Assembly (NCBI GenBank): GCA_016700415.1
Contig: CP065018.1
Span: 682,001 to 746,000 of the forward strand
Reading direction: 5' to 3'
From: Flavobacteriales bacterium
Lineage (GTDB): Bacteria; Bacteroidota; Bacteroidia; Flavobacteriales_F; PHOS-HE28
Length of the DNA stretch: 64,000 nucleotides
The position numbers were made by a program, and so were the translations under genes. The notes beneath the pieces were generated by a model that ran no database searches, was not told the origin of the DNA, and was given only the letters and a program-made list of their open reading frames with translations. This document shows, piece after piece, positions 19,739-28,545 of this stretch (positions are counted from its first letter, which is position 1; each line of letters begins with the position of its first letter).

Positions 19739-20779
19739 ATGAAGAAGCGACCCTCCCGCAGCCTGTTTGATGAACAGATCAAGCACCAGAAGCTTGAGCA
19801 GATCAACGACGTATTGCCGCGCCTGTCCAAGATGGTCAACTGGGAAGCATTCCGGGCACAATTGGATGCGGCCTTCCCTGTGCGTGATCCGAAGAAGGGA
19901 GGACAGCCACCCTACGACCGTGTGATGATGTTCAAGGCCATCGTGCTGATGGAACTCTATGGACTGAGCGCCGAGGCCTTGGAATACCAGATCAACGATC
20001 GCGCGAGTTTTCAGCGTTTTCTGGGCTTGGAGCCACAGCACCAAGTACCTGATTCCACCACGGTCCGTCTCTTCGCCGAACAACTCACCAAAGCCAAGGC
20101 GATGGAGCAGCTCTTTGCCGCGTACCATGCGCGACTAAGCGCTGCGAAGCTGGTGGTCAATGAAGGCAAGATCGTAGATGCCAGCATGGTGCATGCGCCG
20201 ATCCAGCACAATGGGCGCGATGACCGGGAGAAGTTGGAGGACGGGAAGCTCCCGGAGAACTGGTCCTCGCGCAAGAAGGCGCAGAAGGACTTGGATGCCG
20301 ACTGGACCAAGAAGCATGGCAAGAGCTACCATGGCTACAAGAACCATGTGAAGGTGGATGCGGGCAGCAAGGTCATCGACCATTACGTGGTCACCCCTGC
20401 ATCAGTGAGCGATGGCAAGATGGCTTGGGAACTGCTTGATGAAGCCGATCAGGGGCAAGGCTTCTACGGGGACAAGGGCTATGACTGGCAGGACGTGAAG
20501 GACGGGATCGCCTTGGCCAAGATGAAGGACTGCGTACTCAAACAGCCCCGCAAGAACACCCCGCTCAGCGAAGAGGACGAGCTGCGGAACAAGGACCTAA
20601 GCCGCGTACGCGCACGGGTCGAGCATGTCTTCGGCAGCATGAACAAGCAACTGCACGGACTTAGCGTAAGGTGCATCGGCTTGGCACGTGCAACCTTCCG
20701 TGTGGGACTCACCAACCTGTGCTACAATCTCCTGCGCTCCTTGCACCTCATACCCCGCTCATCCGTGGGGAGCGTGTGA
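19739..20779 (+). CDS. IS5-family transposase
   Basis: A 346-residue DDE transposase. An N-terminal helical DNA-binding region contains PPYDRVMMFKAIVLMELYGL, typical of IS5-like transposases. The catalytic triad can be read as D147 (KIVDASM), D245 (GDKGYDW) and E295 (ARVEHVFG), and a basic segment at about 191-206 (KKHGKSYHGYKNHVKVD) is the conserved Y/K region before the second aspartate. The frame is intact and no programmed frameshift is required, so the element may still be active. The terminator of this gene is not visible, and transcription could run on into the lipoprotein gene. Confidence 0.92.
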   Translation: MKKRPSRSLFDEQIKHQKLEQINDVLPRLSKMVNWEAFRAQLDAAFPVRDPKKGGQPPYDRVMMFKAIVLMELYGLSAEALEYQINDRASFQRFLGLEPQHQVPDSTTVRLFAEQLTKAKAMEQLFAAYHARLSAAKLVVNEGKIVDASMVHAPIQHNGRDDREKLEDGKLPENWSSRKKAQKDLDADWTKKHGKSYHGYKNHVKVDAGSKVIDHYVVTPASVSDGKMAWELLDEADQGQGFYGDKGYDWQDVKDGIALAKMKDCVLKQPRKNTPLSEEDELRNKDLSRVRARVEHVFGSMNKQLHGLSVRCIGLARATFRVGLTNLCYNLLRSLHLIPRSSVGSV

Positions 20780-20831
20780 CCTGTTGGCTCAAAATGGCCT
20801 TGGAAGAGGCCCAAAAAGCACGGAATGAACC

Positions 20832-21932
20832 ATGTCAAAATCAACTCCACTCACCAATCGGCGCAAAACCGATTCTTCGGACTACCCAAACGCCAAACGC
20901 CAAACGCGCATAGCGCTTAGGCAAGCAGGCTTTTTCACAATGCTGCTTTGCGGCCTGACGGCTTGCCAAAAAGAGGAGACCACATTGCCTTCTAGCGACG
21001 GAACCACCATCGCGGACGTAACACCACGGGTAAAGGATTTTGTAGCGCAAGCCACGCACCGCAGCCACGACCGTGACGATGCCACCATTAGCTCGGACAG
21101 TGCTGCTTGGTATTTGGAGGCCGGCATAAACTACAGTGCCGCACAGATCTGGATCGACCATTCCGAAACTTCGACCGACACTTTGGTCCTTCCTTTCGAC
21201 TTCAGTTCAGGAACTGTTTCTGAAGGCACCTTGTTCGATGCCTATGCCCAACTCGAGCAAGCGGTAGCTCCCCTCACTACCAGCGCACAAAACCTCCTGT
21301 TCGTCGATGTGGTGGAAACCCCTGAAGCGCTCAGCACCGGGCAGCTCATCGTGGTCTGTCAAATAGGGAGCGGCTATGACCGCAGCTACAACCTTCCACC
21401 GAGCACATATTATCCCACAGGTTACTCCTGCTCGTGGGACAATTCCCAACAACCAAGCATGCCCTGCAACCAGATCAGCGCCGATGATGTGATCCAGTTC
21501 AGGATCAATTATGCCAACGCGGGCATCTTCAGTTACGGCGATTACACCTATAGCGTGGAGTCATGGACGGTATCGCATATCCCCACCAACACTTCCGCCA
21601 AGAATTTCTATTGGAAGGATTCCTACATTGCCAGTAGCACCCCGAACAACAACGGTGTCCATGAAACACTGTTCTTTTCCGCTAAAATGGTGAGTCCGGC
21701 CACGTACAATTGCTTGGACGATACGGAAATGGCCTATTGGACGGGCAACGCCACCACCAATGGCACATGGAGAGGCATTACCAAGATCCGACAAGGGTAT
21801 TGCCCCAGTAAGATTTTCTTTAGCTGCACCTTGAACGGTGCAGTGTTGCCTTCGCCACAGGACCCAAATGTGAATTATGGCCTGCATGCTTCACAAATGA
21901 GTTTTGGCCTCATCGGGCACACCCGGAACTAG
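20832..21932 (+). CDS. lipoprotein of unknown function, 5' end replaced by IS
   Basis: As it stands, the frame opens with an ATG inside the right end of the IS element, giving 366 residues of which the first 18 come from the element. The native part has a basic n-region (AKRQTRIALRQ), a hydrophobic core (AGFFTMLLCGLTA) and a lipobox LTAC whose cysteine would be lipidated. An internal ATG at 20940 would leave too short a signal. The mature protein is rich in Ser, Thr and aromatic residues and has several cysteines (NYNLPPSTYYPTGYSC-like and CLDDTEMAYW); I recognise no family. It precedes a T9SS cargo gene by 10 bp, so the two were probably co-transcribed. Whether the extended N terminus is still exported is unclear. 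Confidence 0.65.
   Translation: MSKSTPLTNRRKTDSSDYPNAKRQTRIALRQAGFFTMLLCGLTACQKEETTLPSSDGTTIADVTPRVKDFVAQATHRSHDRDDATISSDSAAWYLEAGINYSAAQIWIDHSETSTDTLVLPFDFSSGTVSEGTLFDAYAQLEQAVAPLTTSAQNLLFVDVVETPEALSTGQLIVVCQIGSGYDRSYNLPPSTYYPTGYSCSWDNSQQPSMPCNQISADDVIQFRINYANAGIFSYGDYTYSVESWTVSHIPTNTSAKNFYWKDSYIASSTPNNNGVHETLFFSAKMVSPATYNCLDDTEMAYWTGNATTNGTWRGITKIRQGYCPSKIFFSCTLNGAVLPSPQDPNVNYGLHASQMSFGLIGHTRN
20871..20887 (-). repeat. right terminal inverted repeat of the IS5-family element
   Basis: GATTCTTCGGACTACCC on the + strand, the reverse complement of the left end with two mismatches. It is followed by AAAC and a run of GCCAAAC heptamers, and lies within codons of the downstream lipoprotein reading frame. 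Confidence 0.8.
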
Positions 21933-21942
21933 GTGGTTTGCG

Positions 21943-23112
21943 ATGAGTCAATTGTTCCTGTCCTCGTTACTCGGGGTGCTGCTCACCTTTAGCGCGTACT
22001 GCCAACCGGTCTGGGAATTGACCATCGACCCGGTTGGTCAATATGGAAGTGCAACTACGGCTCTATACAGTGCAGAGGGTAGATTGTTCATAACTCTCGG
22101 GGAATTTGGCCAACCGTTCATGCCAGCGCGACTTTGCGAAGTTTCGAACGAAGGATCCTTAATTGTGTCGAACATGACATCGTTACCCGATCGAATAAGT
22201 AATGGGCTGTTACTTCTCGGTGAGAACGGAGGGGGGGACCTGATCGCCTTTGCCCCAGGGTATATCCAAGATCCCGAGGACGGCGATTCAGTACGCATGG
22301 TCCTTTGGCGCTTCGGAACCGACCTTGATCAATTGAATGCGGACATGATCGGGAAGCCGGGCAAGGACATTAGCTTTAATACTGCCTTCATCGGACCCGA
22401 CAGCACGATCCGGATGGTCTACACAACCGATGATTGGGCGGGCAACCTGCATCAACTGGAGGCCTTGAAACTGACCATGAGCGGGGACTCGATCACCGGA
22501 AGGCAGCTCTACAACGGGATGAGCCAAGGGGCTGTAACTTCCTTGGCCATGCATCCCAATGGACAAATGGTGATGGGTTCGGCCTACGCGGACTGGGGTT
22601 ATGTTCCCACCTCCGGAGGTAACGCCACCTATTTGGAGGAGGATTTCAGCATCGACAGCACCTATTATCTGGAGCCTGTAGACCTGAACAACCCATCCCC
22701 TTTGTTCGATGCCCCGATGCATCCGATCCAAGTGCTTCCATTGCCAAGTGGGAACTTGTTGGTCTCCGGCCAGTTCTGGCGTGATTTCGGCACGAACCAT
22801 CCAGCGGTGATCCAACATACGGACGCCCAAGCTCATGTGATCGACCAATATGTGAATGACAGCCCCTTTGAAGATGATATCCCGGCTGTTATCAGGGCCA
22901 TGGATCTGGCAGGCGATGGGTCACTCTATTTCGCCCAGATGAACAACTGGAACGGAAACGCCTATATCTACAGCCCCTTCCCCTCCCAAGTGGAGATCAC
23001 GCATTTGGACACCTCCCTGAACGTGTTGGGGCGCTACGTTTTCGATGGGACCCTTGACAGCATTTTTACGTGCCATACAACGTGCTTTCCACACCTGATG
23101 GCGGAGTGCTAG
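21943..23112 (+). CDS. T9SS-secreted protein, upstream part of a frameshifted gene
   Basis: This 389-residue reading frame starts at MSQLFLSSLLGVLLTFSAYC, a clear signal peptide, and encodes a beta-rich region with repeated blocks such as LPSGNLLVSGQFWRDFGTNH that resemble beta-propeller-like secreted proteins. It runs out after GTLDSIF into CHTTCFPHLMAEC, an unrelated tail. In the other frame the text continues naturally as FYVPYNVLSTPDGGVLVLGM, and that frame carries the sorting domain (next entry). The break lies at a run of five T at 23063-23067; one more T would restore a single 500-residue protein. Family unknown. Confidence 0.75.
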   Translation: MSQLFLSSLLGVLLTFSAYCQPVWELTIDPVGQYGSATTALYSAEGRLFITLGEFGQPFMPARLCEVSNEGSLIVSNMTSLPDRISNGLLLLGENGGGDLIAFAPGYIQDPEDGDSVRMVLWRFGTDLDQLNADMIGKPGKDISFNTAFIGPDSTIRMVYTTDDWAGNLHQLEALKLTMSGDSITGRQLYNGMSQGAVTSLAMHPNGQMVMGSAYADWGYVPTSGGNATYLEEDFSIDSTYYLEPVDLNNPSPLFDAPMHPIQVLPLPSGNLLVSGQFWRDFGTNHPAVIQHTDAQAHVIDQYVNDSPFEDDIPAVIRAMDLAGDGSLYFAQMNNWNGNAYIYSPFPSQVEITHLDTSLNVLGRYVFDGTLDSIFTCHTTCFPHLMAEC

Positions 23113-23456
23113 TGCTGGGAATGAAGCGCGAGCTTTCTATCCCCGGCGCCCCCGCCAAGGCGTGGATCGCCAAGCTCGGCCCGGACAACTTCACGGCGAT
23201 ACGGGAAGATCACGATCTGGTACTGAAACTCTATCCAAATCCCGGCACGGAAGGTTTCAACCTGAACCTGAAGGAGCGCGTGGAGCAAGGACGGATCCAA
23301 TTGCACGACATGCAAGGGCGGCTGTTACTGGACCGGGCATTGGACGGCATCAATGTGTATGTGCCCACGCCCAATTTAGCTACAGGCCTGTATGCCGTCA
23401 CCATCCGCGATCGCAGTGGGAAGGTCCTTCAAAGCCTGCGTTGGGCAAAGAATTGA
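23070..23456 (+). pseudogene. downstream part of the frameshifted T9SS cargo gene, with type A sorting domain
   Basis: The 128 residues in this frame end in a type A T9SS sorting domain: LVLKLYPNPGTEGFNLNL, then GRIQLHDMQGRLLLDRAL and a final VTIRDRSGKVLQSLRW strand. The first ATG of the frame falls inside the coding sequence of the preceding entry, and no signal peptide is present, so it is not an independent gene. It is the C-terminal quarter of the same protein separated by a -1 shift at the T run. The cause may be a true mutation or a homopolymer reading error. Confidence 0.7.
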
Positions 23457-23743
23457 GCAGACTTTCCCGAACGGACACTCCCTGGCCCCGAACAACTGCG
23501 CCTCGGGCCCGCACGACTTTTCCTTGGCTGATCTTTGGCGCGGGAGTTTGGCGAGCGTGGATGAGTCTCAGATTCTGTAAATCCTGTAATCCTGTCCCTA
23601 AAGATCATGTCTCCCGGCCACTCCTGTCTTAACTTTTCCAACACGGTCCGCCGTTCCTCGGAAAGCCCGGGATCCGCATGAAGGCCGCATTACCTTCGGC
23701 CCCTTCATCCCCCGCCCTCTTTGGGACTGGTTGAACAAGGAGC
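23457..23743. other. gene-free spacer before gldF
   Basis: A 287 bp gap without a supported gene. It contains the short repeat-like tract CTGTAAATCCTGTAATCCTG near 23575-23595, a motif that recurs between genes in some Bacteroidota, and TACCTTCG at 23691-23698, which could be the -7 element of gldF. No hairpin terminator is evident. Confidence 0.35.
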
Positions 23744-24469
23744 ATGCGCGCACTGATCAGTAAGGAAATAAATGGCTTTCTGGGTTCGCTGATCGGGCAC
23801 ATCGTCATCGTGGTCTTTTTGCTGCTTACCGGCCTTTTCGTGTGGGTGTTCACGGACAACGTGCTGGACAAAGGCTACGCGGACCTCGGCACCCTCTTCT
23901 ACATCGCCCCGTGGGTCTTCCTCTTTCTCGTGCCGGCCGTCACCATGCGCAGCTTCAGCGAGGAGCGCCGCACGGGCACCATCGAACTGCTGTTGACCAA
24001 GCCGATCACGGAGATGCAGCTGGTGCTGGCGAAATACCTCGCCGCCGTGGTGCTGGTGCTTCTGGCGTTGATCCCGACATTGGTCTACTGGTACAGCATC
24101 GGCAACTTGGCCGTGCCCGCATGGAACATCGACAGCGGCGGGATCTGGGGCAGTTACATCGGCCTGTTCTTCCTCGCCTCCACCTTCACGGCCATCGGCA
24201 TCTTCGCCAGCTCGCTCACGGAAAGCCAGATCGTCGCCTTCCTCATCGCCGTCTTCCTCTGCTTCATCATCCACGTCGGCTTTGAGCTGATGGCGGACTT
24301 CAGCGTAATGGGCGGCTTGGAAGGGCCGATCAAGAACCTCGGGGTCCAGCAGCACTATGACAGCATGAGCCGCGGGGTGATCGACCTGCGGGACGTGCTG
24401 TACTTCCTCGGCGTGGACGTGATCTTCCTGCTGGCCACCCGCACCGTGATCCAAAGCCGCACCTGGTGA
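23744..24469 (+). CDS. gldF: gliding motility-associated ABC transporter permease GldF
   Basis: A 241-residue ABC-2 type permease with six membrane segments. The motif RSFSEERRTGTIELLLTKPI is the ABC-2 hallmark, and the sequence and neighbour identify it as GldF. In Flavobacterium johnsoniae GldA, GldF and GldG form an ABC transporter required for gliding; the ATPase gene gldA lies elsewhere, and none is seen here. It overlaps gldG by one base at TGATG, so the two are coupled. The presence of gldFG does not by itself prove that the organism glides. Confidence 0.9.
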   Translation: MRALISKEINGFLGSLIGHIVIVVFLLLTGLFVWVFTDNVLDKGYADLGTLFYIAPWVFLFLVPAVTMRSFSEERRTGTIELLLTKPITEMQLVLAKYLAAVVLVLLALIPTLVYWYSIGNLAVPAWNIDSGGIWGSYIGLFFLASTFTAIGIFASSLTESQIVAFLIAVFLCFIIHVGFELMADFSVMGGLEGPIKNLGVQQHYDSMSRGVIDLRDVLYFLGVDVIFLLATRTVIQSRTW

Positions 24470-26211
24470 TGAAGGTCTCCAAGCACACCACCCGAAAGGC
24501 AGTCGGGCTCATGGAGCTCGGCATCGGCATTGCCTGCGTGGTGCTGGTGCTCTTCATCGGCTCTTTCACCCGGGTGCGTGCGGACCTTACTTCCGAGAAG
24601 CGCTATACCCTCACACCCGCCACGAAAAACCTCGTGGACAGCCTGAAGGACGTGGTCTTCGTGAAGGTCTACCTCAGCGGGGACCTTCCGGCGGACCTGC
24701 AACGGCTCAGCGGCAGCCTGAAGGACCTCTTGGACGAGATGCGCGTGCGCAATCCCGGCGAGCTGCAATACGAATTCACCGATCCCAGCGCCAGCGTAGA
24801 TGAAAAGACGCGCAACCAGGTATACGAGCAACTCCAAAAGGAAGGGCTGCAATACACCAGCATCCGCACGCAGGACAAGGGAGCGCAGAGCGAGGTGATC
24901 GTCTGGCCGGGCGCCATCATCACCTACCAGGGCAAGAGCATGCCCGTGCAACTGTTGAAATCGCAGTTGCGCGCCACGGACGCCGAGACGGTGAACCGCT
25001 CGATCAACAACCTCGAGTACGACATGGCGAGCGCCATCCGGCAGATCACCAACTCTTTCCGGCCACGTGTGGCGTTCATCGAGGGGCAGGGCGAGCTCGG
25101 GAAATTGGCGGTGCAGGACCTCACCGACGCCTTAAGCGAGGAATATGATGTGAGCCGCGTGCGCTTGGACGGAAAGATCGATGCACTTAGTGTGAGATCA
25201 GAGGGCATCACCTTCCGGGCGAACAACTTCGAGGCCGCCATCGTGGCCAAGCCGGACAGCCTGTTCTCTGAGAAGGACCGCTTCATTCTGGACCAGTTCA
25301 TCATGAACGGCGGGAAGGTGCTCTGGGCCGTGGATGCGATGGACCCGCACTTGGACAGCCTGCGCACCAATCAGTTCTCCATGGCCACCCCCTTGGACCT
25401 GGGCCTGGACCAGATGTTCTTCGCATACGGCGTGCGCATCAACAAGGACCTGCTGTTGGACAAACAATGTGCCCCCATCCAGATCTACACCCGGCCATAC
25501 GGGGACCAGCCCAAACTGGAGACCCTGCCCTTCCCCTTCGAGCCCTTGGTGCTCCCTTCCAGCGACAATCCCATCGTCAGCAACATCGACCCGGTCCACC
25601 TCAAGCTCGCCAGCAGCATTGACACCATCGGGCTGGACAGCGCGCACAGCACCATCCTGCTCACCACTTCGCGTTACACCCGCGTCCTGCGCAACCCGGT
25701 GCGCGTGAGCTTGGCCGTGGTGGACATGAACCTCGGGCTGGAGAAGAACAACAACCCGTTCCAACCGGTGGCGGTGCTCACCCAAGGCAAGTTCCGGTCC
25801 GCCTTCGCCGACCGCATGGCCATGCCGGACAGTGTCCTGAAGGCCATCGGATTCCGCGAATGGAGCCGTTCCACCGTCCAGGTCTTTATCAGCGATGGGG
25901 ATGCCATCGCCAATCCGGTGGACCTGGCCAAAGGCACCTATTACCCGTTGGGGTATGAACGGGCGGCGCGGGCGAAGATCTTCGGGAACCGGGAATTCTT
26001 CATCAACGCGATGAACTACCTGCTGGACGACAAGAGCTTGATCAGCATCCGCTCGCGCGCCATCCGGCTCCACCAGTTGGACCCGCACCGCACCGAAGTG
26101 GACCGGAGCGCGATCCAAGTGGCCAATGTGGTGCTGCCCATCCTGATCGGTCTGCTGGGCGGCCTTGCCTTTTACCTGCTGCGCAAGCGGCGCTATGCCC
26201 GCTCCCGATGA
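24469..26211 (+). CDS. gldG: gliding motility-associated ABC transporter substrate-binding protein GldG
   Basis: A 580-residue protein with one membrane segment near the N terminus (about residues 12-29), a large extracytoplasmic region, and a second membrane segment near the C terminus (VVLPILIGLLGGLAFYLL) followed by RKRR. The start TSEKRYTLTPATKNLVDSLK is the GldG/ABC-2-associated (DUF4350-like) signature, and FIEGQGELGK is another conserved block. It works with GldF. I chose the ATG at 24469; a GTG three bases upstream is in the same frame. Its stop overlaps the next start (ATGA). Confidence 0.9.
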   Translation: MKVSKHTTRKAVGLMELGIGIACVVLVLFIGSFTRVRADLTSEKRYTLTPATKNLVDSLKDVVFVKVYLSGDLPADLQRLSGSLKDLLDEMRVRNPGELQYEFTDPSASVDEKTRNQVYEQLQKEGLQYTSIRTQDKGAQSEVIVWPGAIITYQGKSMPVQLLKSQLRATDAETVNRSINNLEYDMASAIRQITNSFRPRVAFIEGQGELGKLAVQDLTDALSEEYDVSRVRLDGKIDALSVRSEGITFRANNFEAAIVAKPDSLFSEKDRFILDQFIMNGGKVLWAVDAMDPHLDSLRTNQFSMATPLDLGLDQMFFAYGVRINKDLLLDKQCAPIQIYTRPYGDQPKLETLPFPFEPLVLPSSDNPIVSNIDPVHLKLASSIDTIGLDSAHSTILLTTSRYTRVLRNPVRVSLAVVDMNLGLEKNNNPFQPVAVLTQGKFRSAFADRMAMPDSVLKAIGFREWSRSTVQVFISDGDAIANPVDLAKGTYYPLGYERAARAKIFGNREFFINAMNYLLDDKSLISIRSRAIRLHQLDPHRTEVDRSAIQVANVVLPILIGLLGGLAFYLLRKRRYARSR

Positions 26212-27233
26212 AAAAACGCTGGATCCCGCTCCTTCTACTGGTCGGCTTGGCCGTAGTGGCCTGGTGGCTTTGGAAGGGCAATACCGGCAACACCTTGGCC
26301 GGTCCGCTCACCGACTTCGCCATCCCAGATACGGCCAAAGTGGATCGCATCTTCATCGCCGAGAAGACGGGGGGGACGGCGGACCTCCGTAGAACGCCCG
26401 AAGGATGGACCATCAACGGACTGCTTGCCAAGGGCTTTCAGGTGAACCTATTGTTGAAGACCTTCAAGCTGGTGGAACTGCGCAGCCCGGTGCCGAAGAG
26501 CGCCGAGCCGAACGTGTTACGGGTGATGGCAGGCACGGCCAAGAAGGTGGAGATCTACCAAGGTGGGAGCAAGCCGGTGAAGATCTGGTGGATCGGCGGG
26601 TCCAGCGCGGACCATTACGGCACCTACATGGTGCTGGAGGTCCCGGGGAAAGGCCGCAGCAGCGTACCCTTCGAGATGGGCATGGCGGGTTTCACCGGCG
26701 TATTGAACACGCGCTTCCACACCGATATCGACTCCTGGCGCAGCAGCAGCGTCACCTCTTACCCCAAGCTGGCGGAAGTGACCAAGGTGCAGGTGGAACT
26801 ACCGGACTCCGCTGATCAGGGCTTCAGCATCACTTATGCTGGCGGCGACAACTTGTCCCTCTTCAACGACCAGGGCAGGCAGGTGCCCATGGACACCGCC
26901 CGGGTGCAGGACCTGATGCTGGCGATCAGGGCAGGGAGCTTCGAGGGCTTTGAACGGAGCCTGACCACCACCGCACGTGATTCCGTGCTGGGTTCCACTC
27001 CTTGGTACATCCTCACCATCACCAGTTCCAAGGGTGTTCAGCGCATCCCCTTCTGGCGGAAGAACCCACGGCCGGGTGAAAGGGACCTGGACTTCAAGCC
27101 GCTCATTGCGGACCGGGACCGGATGTACGCGCTGCTGAACGATACCGCCTTGGTGGTGGTGCAGCGCTTCTGGTGGGACCGCGTTACGCGGCCGCTGGTT
27201 TCCTTGGAACCACACTGGCGCGCTCAGCCATAA
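26208..27233 (+). CDS. DUF4340 domain-containing protein
   Basis: A 341-residue protein with an N-terminal membrane anchor (LLLLVGLAVVAWWLW) and an extracytoplasmic region of two similar beta-rich halves, the pattern of DUF4340. The family is a regular third partner in GldF/GldG-like ABC-2 operons of several phyla, where it probably acts outside the inner membrane as part of the complex. The start overlaps the gldG stop (ATGA). In model flavobacteria gldG is commonly next to dnaN; here this gene lies between them. The function is unknown. Confidence 0.8.
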   Translation: MKKRWIPLLLLVGLAVVAWWLWKGNTGNTLAGPLTDFAIPDTAKVDRIFIAEKTGGTADLRRTPEGWTINGLLAKGFQVNLLLKTFKLVELRSPVPKSAEPNVLRVMAGTAKKVEIYQGGSKPVKIWWIGGSSADHYGTYMVLEVPGKGRSSVPFEMGMAGFTGVLNTRFHTDIDSWRSSSVTSYPKLAEVTKVQVELPDSADQGFSITYAGGDNLSLFNDQGRQVPMDTARVQDLMLAIRAGSFEGFERSLTTTARDSVLGSTPWYILTITSSKGVQRIPFWRKNPRPGERDLDFKPLIADRDRMYALLNDTALVVVQRFWWDRVTRPLVSLEPHWRAQP

Positions 27234-27323
27234 AGGCCTCATCCGTAGGACGGGATCGGCGGGAATGTGGATAAAGCCCCGTTACTGTTGATAACCCGCA
27301 CCCGGCACAGGCTTGGCCACGGA

Positions 27324-27331
27324 TATATTTG
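27324..27331 (+). promoter_or_regulatory. putative -7 promoter element for dnaN (TATATTTG)
   Basis: An exact TAnnTTTG match 60 bases before the dnaN ATG, in the 158 bp gap after the DUF4340 gene. It suggests that dnaN has its own promoter. No -33 element is recognised. Confidence 0.45.
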
Positions 27332-27391
27332 CCGCCCATGCCGGAAGTACAGCCCCTTGAGGCCCCAAAAGCAACCCGAACAGCATCTTCA

Positions 27392-28513
27392 ATGAAATTC
27401 ATTGTGTCCAGCAGTGCCCTGCTCAAGCAACTGCAAAGCCTGCAAGGCGTGCTCGCCAGCAGCAACACCCTGGCGATCCTCGACAACTTCCTCTTCGAGA
27501 TCGACAACAAGAAACTCACGGTGACCGCCAGCGACCTGGAGACCACCATCACCGCCACCATGCCGGTGGAAGCCAAGGACAAGGGCAGCGTCGCCATTCC
27601 CGCAAGGCTCCTTTTGGATACCCTGAAGGCTTTCCCGGAGCAGCCCCTCACCTTCAGCGTGGACGGCAAGCACTTTGGCATCGAGATCAGCAGCGACCAG
27701 GGCAACTACAAGATGACCGGTTTCGCGGGCGCGGAATTTCCGAAAAGCCCTGTGCTGGAGGACCCCACCACCTTCGCCATCCCTGCTGGCACCTTGGCCA
27801 CGGCCATCAACAAGACCCTCTTCGCCACCGGCAACGACGACCTCCGCCCGGTGATGAGCGGCATCTTCTTCGAACTCTCCGACGAGGCCGTGCGCTTCGT
27901 GGCCACCGATGCCCATAAGCTCGTGCGCTACACCCGCAGCGACATCAACTCGCCCAAGGCAGCCAGCTTCATCGTCCCGAAGAAGCCCCTCACCCTGCTG
28001 AAGAACTCGCTGTCCGCCACCAATGCCGAGGTGAATGTGGAATTCAACGAGAACAACGCCTCGTTCACCTTCGACAATGTCCGCGTAGTGTGCCGCCTGA
28101 TCGATGGCAAATACCCCAACTACGAGGCGGTGATCCCCAAGCAGAACCCGAACAAGCTCACCATCGACCGGCAGAGCTTTTTGAATTCGATCCGCCGCGT
28201 GGCCCTGTTCAGCAACAAGACCACCCACCAGGTGAGGCTGAACATCGCCGGTAGCCAATTGGCCATCAGTGCAGAGGATCTGGATTTCGCCAATGAGGCC
28301 AATGAGAAGCTCACGTGCAACTACGAGGGCGAGGACATGACCATCGGCTTCAACTCCCGCTTCCTCATGGACATGCTGACGAACCTCGACAGCGAGCATG
28401 TGGTGATGGAGATGAGCGCACCGAACCGGGCGGGCATCCTGTTGCCCAGCGAAGGCAACGAGCACGGCGAAGACGTCCTGATGCTGGTGATGCCGGTGAT
28501 GCTGAACAGTTGA
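27392..28513 (+). CDS. dnaN: DNA polymerase III subunit beta (sliding clamp)
   Basis: A 373-residue beta clamp. It begins MKFIVSSSALLKQLQSLQGV and shows the three repeated clamp domains, with landmarks such as GIFFELSDEAVRFVATDAHK in domain 2 and the C-terminal LVMPVMLNS matching the usual MPMRL-type end. The clamp encircles DNA and tethers the replicative polymerase. The ATG at 27392 is preferred; reading from an ATG 63 bases upstream would add a segment not found in the family. It is neither near dnaA nor recF here, as is common in Bacteroidota. Confidence 0.95.
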   Translation: MKFIVSSSALLKQLQSLQGVLASSNTLAILDNFLFEIDNKKLTVTASDLETTITATMPVEAKDKGSVAIPARLLLDTLKAFPEQPLTFSVDGKHFGIEISSDQGNYKMTGFAGAEFPKSPVLEDPTTFAIPAGTLATAINKTLFATGNDDLRPVMSGIFFELSDEAVRFVATDAHKLVRYTRSDINSPKAASFIVPKKPLTLLKNSLSATNAEVNVEFNENNASFTFDNVRVVCRLIDGKYPNYEAVIPKQNPNKLTIDRQSFLNSIRRVALFSNKTTHQVRLNIAGSQLAISAEDLDFANEANEKLTCNYEGEDMTIGFNSRFLMDMLTNLDSEHVVMEMSAPNRAGILLPSEGNEHGEDVLMLVMPVMLNS

Positions 28514-28545
28514 TGGGCGGCAGGGCTTTTGCATGGGCACGGACC

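Larger units (their letters stand above)
19661..20887 (+). mobile_element. IS5-family insertion sequence, complete
   Basis: A 1227 bp element bounded by imperfect inverted repeats (GGGTAGTTCGAAGAACC on the left; GGGTAGTCCGAAGAATC read inward from the right; 15 of 17 match). It encodes one full transposase with a DDE triad. The flanks are AAAC on both sides (19657-19660 and 20888-20891), compatible with a 4 bp target duplication, though the target itself is a run of AAACGCC heptamers so the exact duplication length is ambiguous. The size and single open reading frame fit the IS5 family. Confidence 0.85.

Noticed and set aside
23055..23075. Programmed -1 frameshifting at the T run of the T9SS gene
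   Set aside because: The run is only five T, does not form a full slippery heptamer in the right phase, and no stimulatory hairpin is evident downstream; mutation or reading error is simpler.
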